Positions 34,253 through 43,485 of a DNA stretch of 64,000 nt are shown piece after piece. This DNA is from Candidatus Desulfobacillus denitrificans (lineage in GTDB: Bacteria; Pseudomonadota; Gammaproteobacteria; Burkholderiales; Rhodocyclaceae): contig AP021857.1 of assembly GCA_017347485.1 (NCBI GenBank), forward strand, positions 1,116,001-1,180,000, read 5' to 3'. The notes under the pieces are model-generated. The model was not told the origin of the DNA. It ran no database searches and was given only the letters and a program-made list of their open reading frames with translations. Both the position numbers and the translations under genes were made by a program. The stretch's first letter is position 1. Each line of letters opens with the position of its first letter.

Positions 34253-35515
34253 TCAGCCCTCTCCCGCCATGAGACGCTGCACCCAGTCGATGGCCTCGGC
34301 GAGCAGGCCGCCGAGGGCGGACAGGCTCAGTGCGCCGCGGCGGGCCAGCAGGCCGGCGGTGCCTTCCAGATCGTTGTCGTCGTAGCGCTCGACGAGCTCG
34401 AGCAGCTGGCCCAGTTCCCCCTCGCGGCGCGACAGCGCCCGCCGCGCATCGGGGGCGACCGTGATGTGGGCGAGGATTTCCGTCATGCTGATGCCGAGGG
34501 CGGCCGGCATCAGCGACATCAGGCCGGTGATGAAGGCCAGGTCCAGCACGTCGCGCCGTGCCGGATGCAGCCGTTCGGCGAGGAGCTCCATCAGGCGGCC
34601 GCGCAATGCCGCCAGCTGCATCAGCGGATTGCGGGAGAAGGGCGTGCCGGTGCGCGAGAAGAGCAGCAGCTGCAGCCAGCGCAGCAGCTGGCGCTGGCCG
34701 ACCACGGTGACGGCGTTGCGGACGGAAGTGACGCGTGCGCCGAAGCTGCCGCTGACGCCGACCGCGTTGGTCAGCCGCAACAGGTTCGCCAGCAGGGCCG
34801 GCTCGCCCTTGAAGGCGGTCTCGACGGCGGCGAGGTCGAGCTCTTCGTCCGAGACGAGGTTGATGATGCGGATCAGTCCTTGATGCGAAGGATCCAGCTT
34901 GCGGCCCTCGATGACGACCGGGCGGGCGAAGTAGTAGCCCTGGAACAGCTCGAAGCCGAGCTTTTCGCAACGCTGCCTGTCCTCGAGCGTTTCGACCCGG
35001 CCGGCGATCATCCTGACCTGCCGCCCGCGCAGCGCCGTCGACAAGGCCCGGCAGGTGGCCTGCATGTCCGGCCCGGTGTCGATCTTGACGTAGTCGAGCA
35101 TCTCCAGCATGGCGACGAGGCCTTCGCCGGACTCGCCGGCCCAGTGCAGGCTGAAGGCATAGCCTTTTTGGCCGAGTTCGCGGCAGCGTTGCAGCAGGCC
35201 GGCGCCGAAGGCATGCACCGATTCGATCTCGAGCACCACCTGCTGCGGCGGCAGCAGCTCGACGGCGTCGTCCATGATGAAGCGTTCGTCGACGTTGATG
35301 AAGGCCCGCTGCGCGGCGAGGACCGCGGACAGGCCCAGTTCGGCGAAGGCCGAGCACACCACGCCGGCCGTGGCCTGCATCGGCGAATCGAATTCGGCAC
35401 GGTTCTGCGGTCCCCGGCGAAACAGCAGTTCGTAGCCGAGCGTCGACTGCGTGCGGTCGAGGATCGGCTGCCTGCCGATGAAAACGTCTCCGGGCGGCTG
35501 CGGGGTCATCGACAT
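34253..35515 (-). CDS. HDOD-domain protein with degenerate EAL domain (YuxH-like)
   Basis: 420 aa. Residues about 10-210 form an EAL-like domain (FIGRQPILDRTQSTLGYELLFR, LLPPQQVVLEI, KGYAFSLHWAGES, FELFQGYYFARP) in which the EAL signature is replaced by ELL and several metal ligands are missing, so phosphodiesterase activity is unlikely. Residues about 220-400 form an HDOD domain. Such proteins signal without hydrolysing c-di-GMP. The 131 bp before it (34122-34252) shows no gene. Confidence 0.9.
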   Translation of the reverse strand: MSMTPQPPGDVFIGRQPILDRTQSTLGYELLFRRGPQNRAEFDSPMQATAGVVCSAFAELGLSAVLAAQRAFINVDERFIMDDAVELLPPQQVVLEIESVHAFGAGLLQRCRELGQKGYAFSLHWAGESGEGLVAMLEMLDYVKIDTGPDMQATCRALSTALRGRQVRMIAGRVETLEDRQRCEKLGFELFQGYYFARPVVIEGRKLDPSHQGLIRIINLVSDEELDLAAVETAFKGEPALLANLLRLTNAVGVSGSFGARVTSVRNAVTVVGQRQLLRWLQLLLFSRTGTPFSRNPLMQLAALRGRLMELLAERLHPARRDVLDLAFITGLMSLMPAALGISMTEILAHITVAPDARRALSRREGELGQLLELVERYDDNDLEGTAGLLARRGALSLSALGGLLAEAIDWVQRLMAGEG

Positions 35516-35576
35516 TTCGCGCGCGATGGCGGCTGCCGCGTCACGCAGGCGCCCGGCCGCTGGCGGGCGGGCAGGG

Positions 35577-37175
35577 TCATCCCGCCAGCGCCGCGCCCGA
35601 TTGCGCGCCCGGCCGACCCTGTGCCTGGCTGGCGGAGCCGAAGGGCACGAGGGCGAAGACCTCGCAGCCAGGACACTGCTCGACCGGCTTGCTCACCCGC
35701 AGGCGCAGCGAGCCGTTGCGCTGCTGCAGATAGACCGACATGCCGGGCTGGATGGACTGTGCCGGGGCGATGAGGGCGGGGCCGTCGCCGGCGGAGGGCA
35801 GCTTGGCGAGGACGATGACGCGCACCGCCTTGACGTGCTTGTGGCCATGGCGGTCCTCGGTCTCGATCGACACCATGGTCGGCATGCCGCCCGGCGCGAG
35901 GTTCTGCAGGCCCAGCTCCAGGCTCTGCAGGTCGCCGGTGACGACGCGCCGCGTCAGGCAGATGTGCACCACGCTCTGGTCGCGCGGGCGCAGGCCGACG
36001 ACTTCGCCGACGCGCACCGGTGCGGCGTTGCCGGCGAGATACTGCAGCGAGAAGCCGCCCGGGCTTTCGTTGCCGATGGCCCATTCGCTGGTGTCGATCT
36101 TCACCGGCAGCTCGTCGGTGCGGCGGCGGTTGGCCGGGCCGGCGAGGTAGGTCCATAGCGGATCGAAACCGACGACGAGGTCGACGCGCGGCTTGAACTT
36201 CTGCCGGCTGAAGCGGCGCATCGGCGGCGCGCTCCACAGGCGATGCAGGTTGCGCATCAGCGCCACATAGCCCGGCTGGCGCGCCGCCAGCGGCAGGCCG
36301 AGCCGGGCCGGCTCGATGCCCTTCTCGATGCCGCCGATCTGTCCCTGCAGCTTGGTGAGCAGCCGGCCGCAGCGCAGGACCAGGTCGCCCTGTTCGATCG
36401 GCGTGTTGCCCACGCGTGCCAGCGAACGGCCGGCGCGCGCATCCTTCGACTTGATGAGGAAACAGGCATCGAGGGGCTCGCTGCCTTTCCTGGCGGCGGG
36501 CGCTTCCTCGATCTGGGCGAATCGGGCGTGGCGCGCGATGTAGAAGCGCACGCGCTCCAGTTCCCCCGGGGCGAGTTTGGTCGGCTCGGCGAAATCGAGC
36601 AGCAGCGCGTTCAGGTAGATCTGCTCGGCGCTGGCCTGCACGCCATGGGGCTTTTGCGTCGCGAAGCCGCCGCTGCGGGCGGTCCGGTAGAGGCGGTGCA
36701 GTTCGGCCCAGGCCGACCTGGAGCCGCGCGCATAGACGCGATAGGCGAGGTCGAGCCGCAGCGCCTGGAACTCCATGGCACGCAGCGTGGCCAGGCGCAG
36801 GGGCTTGGCCAGGCCGATGCCGATCCATTTATGGTTGATCTCGTCGCTGATGCCGGCATAGCAGGCGGCGAGGGATTTGAGCAGGGCATTGGCGGCGAGG
36901 AACACCAGCTGAATGTCCTGCTCGAGGGGCAGGGGGCTGGCCGCCAGCAGTTTCTCCACTTCACGCACCAGTTTATGCACCGTGTCCAGCGAGGCCTCGA
37001 AGAGTTTGATGCGCGTGCGGCTGTTGGCATGGCGGAAGCGCAGCAGTTCGTTCATCAACGCCTGCGCCGCGACGCCGGGACGTTCGATGGGCAGGGTGGC
37101 GAGCCAGGTCTGGAAGCGCTCGACATCGAGCGTTGCCGGGTTTCCGCCGTTGGCGAGCAAGTCATTCAATTTCAT
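35577..37175 (-). CDS. Large conserved hypothetical, possibly c-di-GMP or PilZ-like
   Basis: 532 aa, cytoplasmic. The first about 330 residues are helical with no motif I recognise. The C-terminal part (about 340-510) is beta-rich with RRTDELPVKIDTSEWAIGNESPGGFSL, a pattern reminiscent of the PilZ-type RxxxR...D/NxSxxG signature (RRR and D...S..G). It sits upstream of the EAL-like/HDOD gene (61-bp gap), which supports a link to second-messenger signalling. Assignment is tentative. Confidence 0.55.
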   Translation of the reverse strand: MKLNDLLANGGNPATLDVERFQTWLATLPIERPGVAAQALMNELLRFRHANSRTRIKLFEASLDTVHKLVREVEKLLAASPLPLEQDIQLVFLAANALLKSLAACYAGISDEINHKWIGIGLAKPLRLATLRAMEFQALRLDLAYRVYARGSRSAWAELHRLYRTARSGGFATQKPHGVQASAEQIYLNALLLDFAEPTKLAPGELERVRFYIARHARFAQIEEAPAARKGSEPLDACFLIKSKDARAGRSLARVGNTPIEQGDLVLRCGRLLTKLQGQIGGIEKGIEPARLGLPLAARQPGYVALMRNLHRLWSAPPMRRFSRQKFKPRVDLVVGFDPLWTYLAGPANRRRTDELPVKIDTSEWAIGNESPGGFSLQYLAGNAAPVRVGEVVGLRPRDQSVVHICLTRRVVTGDLQSLELGLQNLAPGGMPTMVSIETEDRHGHKHVKAVRVIVLAKLPSAGDGPALIAPAQSIQPGMSVYLQQRNGSLRLRVSKPVEQCPGCEVFALVPFGSASQAQGRPGAQSGAALAG

Positions 37176-37599
37176 GCCGAAAGAATGTCATAAGGACGGC
37201 GTGCGCGCCAGACCACTAATTCACACATTCGTTCCGTTCGTCGTGCTTCCATGGTGCTGGCGGCCGCCGAGGCGGCGATCAAATGACATCACAATTAAAT
37301 AATTGAAAATTAAAGAAATTACGATGGACGGGTGGAAAGTGACTTACCGCTCAGGCCTGCAGGGCGGTCAGCATTATTCGTGGCCTATTCAGCCAGTCCC
37401 TGGCGTCATGTGTAGGCGATTGATTAAAGAAAACAAAAAAATCCGGTAGGGCAGGCATGAAACTTGTAGAGGCTATTCCGAAGGACTTGTTGTCTGTAGC
37501 AGTCCTTTGGCTGGACGCGGAAAAACACGGAATGCCGTATTGGGAGGATCTCCGGCATCTGCCGGAGATGCGGATTGGGCTAATCAGGGGAAACTGGAC
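37176..37599. promoter_or_regulatory. 424-bp AT-richer spacer upstream of the hyb operon
   Basis: Divergent spacer between the 532-aa gene and hybO. GC drops noticeably (37270-37330 and 37420-37445). It carries a sigma-54-like element at 37453-37468 (separate entry). No tRNA or convincing small gene found; the longest frames are short and lack ribosome sites. Confidence 0.55.
37453..37468 (+). promoter_or_regulatory. Candidate sigma-54 (-24/-12) promoter for hyb
   Basis: AGGCATGAAACTTGTA matches the consensus TGGCAC-N5-TTGC in GGCA at -24 and TTG at -12 with correct spacing, but -12 reads GT rather than GC. It lies 132 bp before hybO, and a HoxA-type sigma-54 activator is encoded in the window. 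Confidence 0.35.
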
Positions 37600-38739
37600 A
37601 TGATCGAAACCTATATCGATGAAACTACGGAAGCCGCCGCGACGGTGGCCAGCCGCCTGCGCATCGACCGGCGCGAATTCCTGCAGTTCTGCGCGGCGAC
37701 GGCGGCCACGCTCGGCCTGCCGACCGGCGCCGAGGCGGCCATCGCCAAGGCCGTCGAGAAGGCCCAGCGGCCCTCGGTGATCTGGCTGCACTTCCAGGAA
37801 TGCACCGGCTGCTCCGAGTCGTTGCTGCGCGCCGAGCACCCGACGCTGGAGAAGCTGATCCTCGACGTCATTTCGCTCGACTACCACGAGACGCTGATGG
37901 CTGCCGCCGGCCACCAGGCCGAGGCGGCGCGCAAGTCCGCCATGAAGGCCAACAAGGGCAAGTACATCCTGGTGGTGGAAGGCGCCATTCCCGTCGCGCA
38001 GGACGGCATTTTCTGCAAGATCGGCGGCCACAAGGCCATCGACATGCTGAAGGAGTGCGCCGCCGACGCCGCCGCGGTGATCGCCATGGGCTCCTGCGCC
38101 TCTTGGGGCGGCATGCCCTCCACCGATCCGAACCCGACCGGGTCGAGCGGCGTCGCCGACGTGCTCGGCAAGCCGGTGGTGACGATTCCCGGCTGCCCGC
38201 CCAACCCCTACAACTTCCTCGCCACGGCGGTGCACTTCCTCACCTTCGGCAAGCTGCCCGAGATCGACCAGCTCGGCCGGCCGAAATTCGCCTACGGCCG
38301 CATCATTCACGAGCACTGCGAGCGCCGCGCCCACTTCGACGCCGGCCGCTTCGCCCTCGAGTTCGGCGACGAGGGCCACCGCAAGGGCTACTGCCTCTAC
38401 AAGCTCGGCTGCAAGGGCCCGGAGACCTACGCCAACTGCTCGACCATCGGCTTCGGCGACGTCGGCGAGTCGAACTGGCCGGTGGCCTGCGGCCATCCCT
38501 GCATCGGCTGCAGCGAGAAAGGCGTCGGCTTCACCAAGCCGATCCACATGACGGCGCAGCTGAAGGGCATGAGCCCGCCGGCCTCCTACCCCGGCGTCGT
38601 CGAGCAGCAGGGCAAGACCAGCTTCGCCTCGGCGGCGGCACTGGCGGCCATTGCCGGCGCGGCGGCCGGCGGCGCGGCGATGCTGGCGAAGAACCTCGGC
38701 AAGCAGGACGACGTCCCCGCCCCGAAGAAAGGCGAGTGA
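37600..38739 (+). CDS. hybO: Uptake [NiFe] hydrogenase small subunit (Hyb type), Tat-exported
   Basis: 379 aa from the ATG at 37600. Twin-arginine signal RIDRREFLQFCAATAATLGLP in the first 45 residues. Iron-sulfur ligands are CTGCSES (proximal), GSCASWGG, PGCPPNP, and the later His/Cys set in IIHEHCERR, YCLYKLGCKG and CGHPCIGCSEKG. A C-terminal hydrophobic helix (ALAAIAGAAAGGAAML) anchors it in the membrane. Group 1 uptake enzyme facing the periplasm, passing H2 electrons through HybA/HybB to quinone. Confidence 0.95.
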   Translation: MIETYIDETTEAAATVASRLRIDRREFLQFCAATAATLGLPTGAEAAIAKAVEKAQRPSVIWLHFQECTGCSESLLRAEHPTLEKLILDVISLDYHETLMAAAGHQAEAARKSAMKANKGKYILVVEGAIPVAQDGIFCKIGGHKAIDMLKECAADAAAVIAMGSCASWGGMPSTDPNPTGSSGVADVLGKPVVTIPGCPPNPYNFLATAVHFLTFGKLPEIDQLGRPKFAYGRIIHEHCERRAHFDAGRFALEFGDEGHRKGYCLYKLGCKGPETYANCSTIGFGDVGESNWPVACGHPCIGCSEKGVGFTKPIHMTAQLKGMSPPASYPGVVEQQGKTSFASAAALAAIAGAAAGGAAMLAKNLGKQDDVPAPKKGE

Positions 38740-38741
38740 CC

Positions 38742-39791
38742 ATGGACCGGCGCACATTCTTCAAGGCGTCGCTCGCCGGCGGCACCGCCCTCGCAGCGGG
38801 GGCGGCCAGTTGTCCGGCGCAGGCGCGCGAAACCCATCCCATGCCGCCCGAGGCGGTCGGGCTGCTCTTCGATTCCGTCCTCTGCGTCGGCTGCAAGGCC
38901 TGCGTGGCCGCCTGCAAGCAGGCCAACGGCATGCCGATGGAGTTCTCGACCAAGGACCAATACTGGGACACCCCGCTCGACATTTCCGGCAAGACGCTCA
39001 ACGTCATCAAGGCCTACCGCAACGGCAACATGGAAGCGAAGGACCGCGAGGAAAACGGCTTCGCCTTCATCAAGAAGTCGTGCATGCACTGCGTCGATCC
39101 CTCCTGCGTCTCGGCCTGCCCGGTCTCGGCCATGCGGAAGGACGCGAAGACCGGCGTGGTGACCTACGACAAGGACGCCTGCATCGGCTGCCGCTACTGC
39201 GTGGCGGCCTGCCCCTTCGGCGTGCCGCGCTTCACCTACGACTCGCCGACGCCGCAGATCAGCAAGTGCCAGCTGTGCATCCACCGCCACAAGGACGGCA
39301 AGTACGCCGCCTGTGCCGAGGTCTGCCCGACCGGCGCCACGCTCTACGGCAAGGTCTCGGTCCTGCGCGAGGAAGCGAAGCGGCGCCTGGCCCTGAAGCC
39401 CGGCGAGAAAACCGAGTTTCCGCGCGGCCACCTGCGCGCGGCCGAGGAGAAGGCCCTGCGGGGCGCGCCCGAAGGCAAGGGCGAGCAGCGCCGGCAGGGC
39501 TGGCAGGACGACGGCGCCCAGCGCTACCCCGGCGTGGCGGGCCAGTACCTGCAGCACGTCTACGGCGAGAAGGAGTTCGGCGGCACGCAGATGCTCATGC
39601 TCTCCGGCGTCTCTTTCCAGAAGCTCGGTTACCCGGACCTGCCGCCGCGCTCCGATGCGGCGACATCCGAGACCCTGCAGCACACGCTCTACGGCGGCCT
39701 CATCGCGCCGATCGCCGTGCTGGGGGCACTGACTTTCATCGCCAGGCGCAACGTCAAGCACGAGGACGAAGAGGGAGGTCAGCATGGCTAA
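38742..39791 (+). CDS. hybA: HybA, ferredoxin-like electron transfer subunit
   Basis: 349 aa. Tat-type signal MDRRTFFKASLAGG, then four cysteine clusters typical of 16-Fe ferredoxins (CVGCKACVAACKQ, CMHCVDPSCVSACP, CIGCRYCVAACP, CQLCIHRHKDGKYAACAEVCP), and a C-terminal membrane helix (LYGGLIAPIAVLGALTFIA). It links HybO to HybB. The 3' end overlaps hybB by 8 bp. Confidence 0.95.
   Translation: MDRRTFFKASLAGGTALAAGAASCPAQARETHPMPPEAVGLLFDSVLCVGCKACVAACKQANGMPMEFSTKDQYWDTPLDISGKTLNVIKAYRNGNMEAKDREENGFAFIKKSCMHCVDPSCVSACPVSAMRKDAKTGVVTYDKDACIGCRYCVAACPFGVPRFTYDSPTPQISKCQLCIHRHKDGKYAACAEVCPTGATLYGKVSVLREEAKRRLALKPGEKTEFPRGHLRAAEEKALRGAPEGKGEQRRQGWQDDGAQRYPGVAGQYLQHVYGEKEFGGTQMLMLSGVSFQKLGYPDLPPRSDAATSETLQHTLYGGLIAPIAVLGALTFIARRNVKHEDEEGGQHG
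39713..39736 (-). repeat. 24-bp bipartite motif, copy 6
   Basis: Minus-strand AAAGTCAGT, spacer GCCCCCAGC, ACGGCG, exact; inside hybA, where the sense strand encodes IAVLGALTFIA of the membrane helix. Confidence 0.78.
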
Positions 39792-40941
39792 TCACACCCA
39801 CGCGCCGGCGCCGCTCGGCGGCAGCCTGTTCACGCCGTTCACGCTGCTGCTCGGCACGCTCTCGGCGATCGCCGGCGTCATCCTGCTCTACCGCCTGTTC
39901 TACGGCCTCGGTGCGGTGACCAACCTCAACGACGGCTACCCCTGGGGCATCTGGATCGCCTACGACGTCGTCGTCGGCTCGGCCTTCGCCTGCGGCGGCT
40001 ACGCCATGGCGCTGCTGGTCTACATCTTCAACAAGGGGCAGTACCACCCGCTGGTGCGGCCGGCCCTGCTGGCGAGCCTGTTCGGCTACACGCTGGCCGG
40101 GGCGTCGGTGATCTTCGACCTCGGCCGCTGGTGGAACTTCTGGCACATCTTCTGGCCCGGCTACGCCCAAGTGAACTCGGTGATGTTCGAGGTGGCGGTC
40201 TGCATCTCGGCCTACATCGTCGTGATGTGGATCGAGTTCGCGCCGGCCTTCCTCGAGAAGTGGGGCCTGAAGGACGTCAGGCAGAAGCTGAACAAGCTGC
40301 TGTTCTTCTTCATCGCGCTGGGCGTGCTGCTGCCCTCGATGCACCAGTCCTCGCTGGGCTCGCTGCTGGTGATCTTCGGCGAGCAGATCCACCCGCTCTG
40401 GCAGTCCGGCATGCTGCTGCCGCTGATCTACCTGATGACGGCCATCCTGCTCGGCTTCGCCGTGGTGATCTTCGAGGCGACGCTGTCCTCGACCGGCTTC
40501 AGGCGCCAGCTGGAGACGCCGGTGCTGGCGCCGCTGGCGAAGCTCATGTACGGCCTGCTCGCCGCCTATGTCGTCGTGCGCGTGCTCGACCTCCTGCTGC
40601 GCGGCGCGCTCGGCAGCGCCTTCGCCGCCACCTGGCAGGCCTTCTGGTTCTGGGTCGAGATGGCCTGCTTCGTCGTGCCGCTGGCGACGCTCGCCACCGA
40701 CCGCGCGCGCCGCAGCGCCGGCCGGCTCTTCGCCGGCGCCGTGCTGCTGATGCTGGGCGGCTTCCTGCTGCGCATCAACGGCTTCCTGGTCGGCTACATG
40801 ACGGGCGAGGGCTGGCACTACTTCCCTTCGCTCGCCGAACTCATGGTCACCGTCGGCCTGATCGCCTTCGAGATCCTGGCCTACATCTACATCGTCAGAA
40901 ACTACCCCGTGCTGCCCGCCGCGCAGCCGGCCACGCGCTAA
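39784..40941 (+). CDS. hybB: HybB, NrfD-family integral membrane subunit
   Basis: 385 aa with about ten membrane helices and no heme-binding signature, as in the NrfD/HybB family. It hands electrons to the quinone pool. Conserved features are NDGYPWGIWIAYDVVVGSAFACGG, HQSSLGSLL and the final GYMTGEGWHYFPSLAEL. AGGGAGGTCAGC ribosome site. Confidence 0.94.
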   Translation: MANHTHAPAPLGGSLFTPFTLLLGTLSAIAGVILLYRLFYGLGAVTNLNDGYPWGIWIAYDVVVGSAFACGGYAMALLVYIFNKGQYHPLVRPALLASLFGYTLAGASVIFDLGRWWNFWHIFWPGYAQVNSVMFEVAVCISAYIVVMWIEFAPAFLEKWGLKDVRQKLNKLLFFFIALGVLLPSMHQSSLGSLLVIFGEQIHPLWQSGMLLPLIYLMTAILLGFAVVIFEATLSSTGFRRQLETPVLAPLAKLMYGLLAAYVVVRVLDLLLRGALGSAFAATWQAFWFWVEMACFVVPLATLATDRARRSAGRLFAGAVLLMLGGFLLRINGFLVGYMTGEGWHYFPSLAELMVTVGLIAFEILAYIYIVRNYPVLPAAQPATR

Positions 40942-40955
40942 AGGAGAGGTAAAAA

Positions 40956-42656
40956 ATGGGACAACGCATAACCATCGATCCGATCACCCGCATCGAAGGC
41001 CACCTGCGCATCGACTGCGAAGTGGATGGCGGCAAGGTCAGGAAGGCCTGGTCCTCGGGCCAGATGTGGCGCGGCGTCGAGCTGATCCTGCTCGGGCGCG
41101 ACCCGCGCGACGCCTGGGCCATCACCCAGCGCATCTGCGGCGTGTGCACCACGGTGCATGCCATCACCTCGGTGCGCGCGGTGGAGAACGCCCTGCAGCT
41201 GGAGGTGCCGCTCAACGCCCAGTACATCCGCAACCTGATCATCCTGGCGCACGCGGTGCACGACCACATCGTGCATTTCTACCACCTCTCCGCGCTCGAC
41301 TGGGTCGACGTCACCTCGGCGCTGAAGGCCGACCCGGACGCCACCGCGAAACTCGCCGAGAGCCTGTCATCGTGGAAGCTCAACGGCAAGCACGAGATGC
41401 GCGCCGTCAAGGAGCGCCTGAAGGGCTTCGTCGACGGCGGCCAGCTCGGCATCTTCACCAACGGCTACTGGGGCCACCCGGCGATGAAGCTGCCGCCTGA
41501 AGTGAACCTGCTCGCCGTGGCGCACTATCTGCAGGCCCTCGACGTGCAGCGCAAGGCCAACAAGATCGTTTCCATCCTGGGCAGCAAGACGCCGCACATC
41601 CAGAACGTGGCCGTCGGCGGCGTCTCCAATGCCATCTCCACCGACAGCTACTCGACGCTCGGCGTCGAGCGCCTGCTCGCCATCAAGGGCTGGATCGACG
41701 AGCTGGCCGACTTCGTCAAGAACGTCTATCTCGTCGACGTCGCCGCGGTGGGCGCCTTCTACGCCGACTGGACCAAGTACGGCGCCGGCGTCACCAACTA
41801 CCTCGCCGCGCCGGACATCCCGCTCGACACCAAGGGCACCCAGTTCGCCCTGCCCGGCGGCTACATCGCCAACAGGGACCTCGGCTCGTTCAAGGCCATC
41901 AAGACCTTCAACGACGAGTACTGGGTGAAGGGCGTCGAGGAGAGCAGCAAGCACGCCTGGTTCGAAGGCTCCAAGGCGCTGCATCCCTACAAGGGCGAAA
42001 CCAAGCCGCAGTACACCGACTTCAAGGACGACGGCAAGTATTCGTGGATCAAGTCGCCGACCTTCTACGGCAAGCCGGCGCAGGTGGGACCGCTGTCGCG
42101 CGTGCTGTGCATGCTGGCCGCCGGCCACGAGCCGACCAAGAAGTACGCCACGGCGACGCTCGACACGGTGTCGGCGCTGGCCAAGGCCAAGGTGGGGCTG
42201 GACGCCATGCACTCCACCATCGGCCGCCATGCCGCCCGTGCCATCGACACCGCGGTGCAGGTGGACCTGCTCGCCGAGCAGTGGCAACTGCTGGTGAACA
42301 ACATCGCCAAGGGCGATGTCGCCACCTTCAACAAGCCGAACTTTCCGAAGGGCGAGATCATGGGCCAGGGCTTCCACGAGGCGCCGCGCGGCGTGCTCTC
42401 CCACTGGGTGCTCATCGACGACGGCAAGATCAAGAACTACCAGTGCGTGGTGCCCTCGACCTGGAACGCCTGCCCGAGGAACGAGAAGGACGAGCCGGGA
42501 CCCTACGAGGCGTCGATCGCCGACAACCCGATCGCCGATCCCGAGCGTCCGCTCGAGGTGCTGCGCACGGTGCACTCCTTCGACCCGTGCATCGCCTGCG
42601 CCATCCATGTCACCGACACCGAGAACGGCAGCGCGATTTCGGTCAAGGCGAAGTGA
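40956..42656 (+). CDS. hybC: Uptake [NiFe] hydrogenase large subunit
   Basis: 566 aa. The Ni-Fe site is formed by RICGVCTTVH near residue 57 and DPCIACAIH near residue 543. A 15-residue C-terminal peptide after the final His (starting VTDTENG) is the part cleaved by HybD. ITRIEGHLRIDCEVDGG is the usual N-terminal motif. AAAGGAGAGG ribosome site, 14 bp after hybB. Confidence 0.96.
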   Translation: MGQRITIDPITRIEGHLRIDCEVDGGKVRKAWSSGQMWRGVELILLGRDPRDAWAITQRICGVCTTVHAITSVRAVENALQLEVPLNAQYIRNLIILAHAVHDHIVHFYHLSALDWVDVTSALKADPDATAKLAESLSSWKLNGKHEMRAVKERLKGFVDGGQLGIFTNGYWGHPAMKLPPEVNLLAVAHYLQALDVQRKANKIVSILGSKTPHIQNVAVGGVSNAISTDSYSTLGVERLLAIKGWIDELADFVKNVYLVDVAAVGAFYADWTKYGAGVTNYLAAPDIPLDTKGTQFALPGGYIANRDLGSFKAIKTFNDEYWVKGVEESSKHAWFEGSKALHPYKGETKPQYTDFKDDGKYSWIKSPTFYGKPAQVGPLSRVLCMLAAGHEPTKKYATATLDTVSALAKAKVGLDAMHSTIGRHAARAIDTAVQVDLLAEQWQLLVNNIAKGDVATFNKPNFPKGEIMGQGFHEAPRGVLSHWVLIDDGKIKNYQCVVPSTWNACPRNEKDEPGPYEASIADNPIADPERPLEVLRTVHSFDPCIACAIHVTDTENGSAISVKAK

Positions 42657-42699
42657 GCAAAGCCAAGTAAGCCCGCGCCGTCCGGGCTTGCTACACTTG

Positions 42700-42729
42700 G
42701 GGGGCGGGCGCAAGCTCGCCCCCATTTTT
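42700..42729 (+). terminator. Terminator/attenuator between hybC and hybD
   Basis: A GC-rich stem GGGGGCG...CGCCCCC with internal pairing is followed by CATTTTTC. A second small hairpin (AAGCCCG/CGGGCTT) precedes it at 42668-42690. It should lower expression of the maturation genes relative to structural genes. Confidence 0.65.
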
Positions 42730-42740
42730 CCGGAGCACAC

Positions 42741-43238
42741 TTGAAAGTCATCATCCTCGGCATCGGCAACACCATCCTCTCGGACGAGGGCGTCGGCGTG
42801 CATGCTGCCGAGGCGTTGCGCGCCGCCTACACGCTGCCGGAGGGGGTGGAAGTGATCGACGGCGGCACCGCCGGCATGGAGCTGCTCGACCCGCTCTCCG
42901 GCGTCGACCTGCTGCTGGTGCTCGATGCCGTCAAGGCGAAGCGTGCGCCGGGCACGGTGATCCTCCTCGTCGGCAAGGAAGTGCCGGTGTTCTTCAGGTC
43001 CAAGCTCTCGCCGCACCAGGTCAGCATCTGCGACGTGCTGGCGAGCCTGGAATTCGCCGGCGATCCGCCGAAGGACCTGGTGCTGATCGGCTGCGAGCCG
43101 GAGAGTCTCGAGCTCGGCACCGAGCTGACGCCGGCCGTGGCGGAGAAGGTGCCGGAGATGGTCGCCATGGCCGTCGCGCAGCTCGCCGCGCGCGGCATCC
43201 GTCTCTCGCCGCGCAAGGCGGCGGTCGAGGCGCAGTGA
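42741..43238 (+). CDS. hybD: HybD, endopeptidase for the Hyb large subunit
   Basis: 165 aa, TTG start behind GGAGCAC. The nickel-recognising residues appear as Glu in GNTILSDEGVGVHAAE, Asp in LLLVLDAVKA and His in LSPHQVSICD. It removes the C-terminal extension of HybC once nickel is inserted. Confidence 0.93.
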   Translation: MKVIILGIGNTILSDEGVGVHAAEALRAAYTLPEGVEVIDGGTAGMELLDPLSGVDLLLVLDAVKAKRAPGTVILLVGKEVPVFFRSKLSPHQVSICDVLASLEFAGDPPKDLVLIGCEPESLELGTELTPAVAEKVPEMVAMAVAQLAARGIRLSPRKAAVEAQ

Positions 43239-43239
43239 C

Positions 43240-43485
43240 ATGTGCTTGGCGATTCCCTCGCGCGTCCTCGAGATCGACGGCCTGGTCGCCGTGGTCGACT
43301 CGGCCGGCGAGCAGCGCAAGGTGAGCCTCATGCTCATGCACGAGGACGTCGCCGTCGGCGACTACGTGCTCATCCAGCAGGGGAGTTTCGCCTACGAACG
43401 CGTCGACGCCGAGCGCGCCCGCGAGACCCTGGCGCTGATGCAGGAAATCTTCGCCCAGGGCGGCAGCGATGTCCGCCTCTGGTAG
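43240..43485 (+). CDS. hybG: HypC-family chaperone paired with Hyb (HybG-like)
   Basis: 81 aa beginning MCLAIPSRVLEID, the N-terminal cysteine chaperone that brings the Fe(CN)2CO unit with HypD to the large subunit. A second paralogue, hypC at 57332, lies in the hox-hyp cluster, so each hydrogenase may have its own. Starts 1 bp after hybD. Confidence 0.92.
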   Translation: MCLAIPSRVLEIDGLVAVVDSAGEQRKVSLMLMHEDVAVGDYVLIQQGSFAYERVDAERARETLALMQEIFAQGGSDVRLW

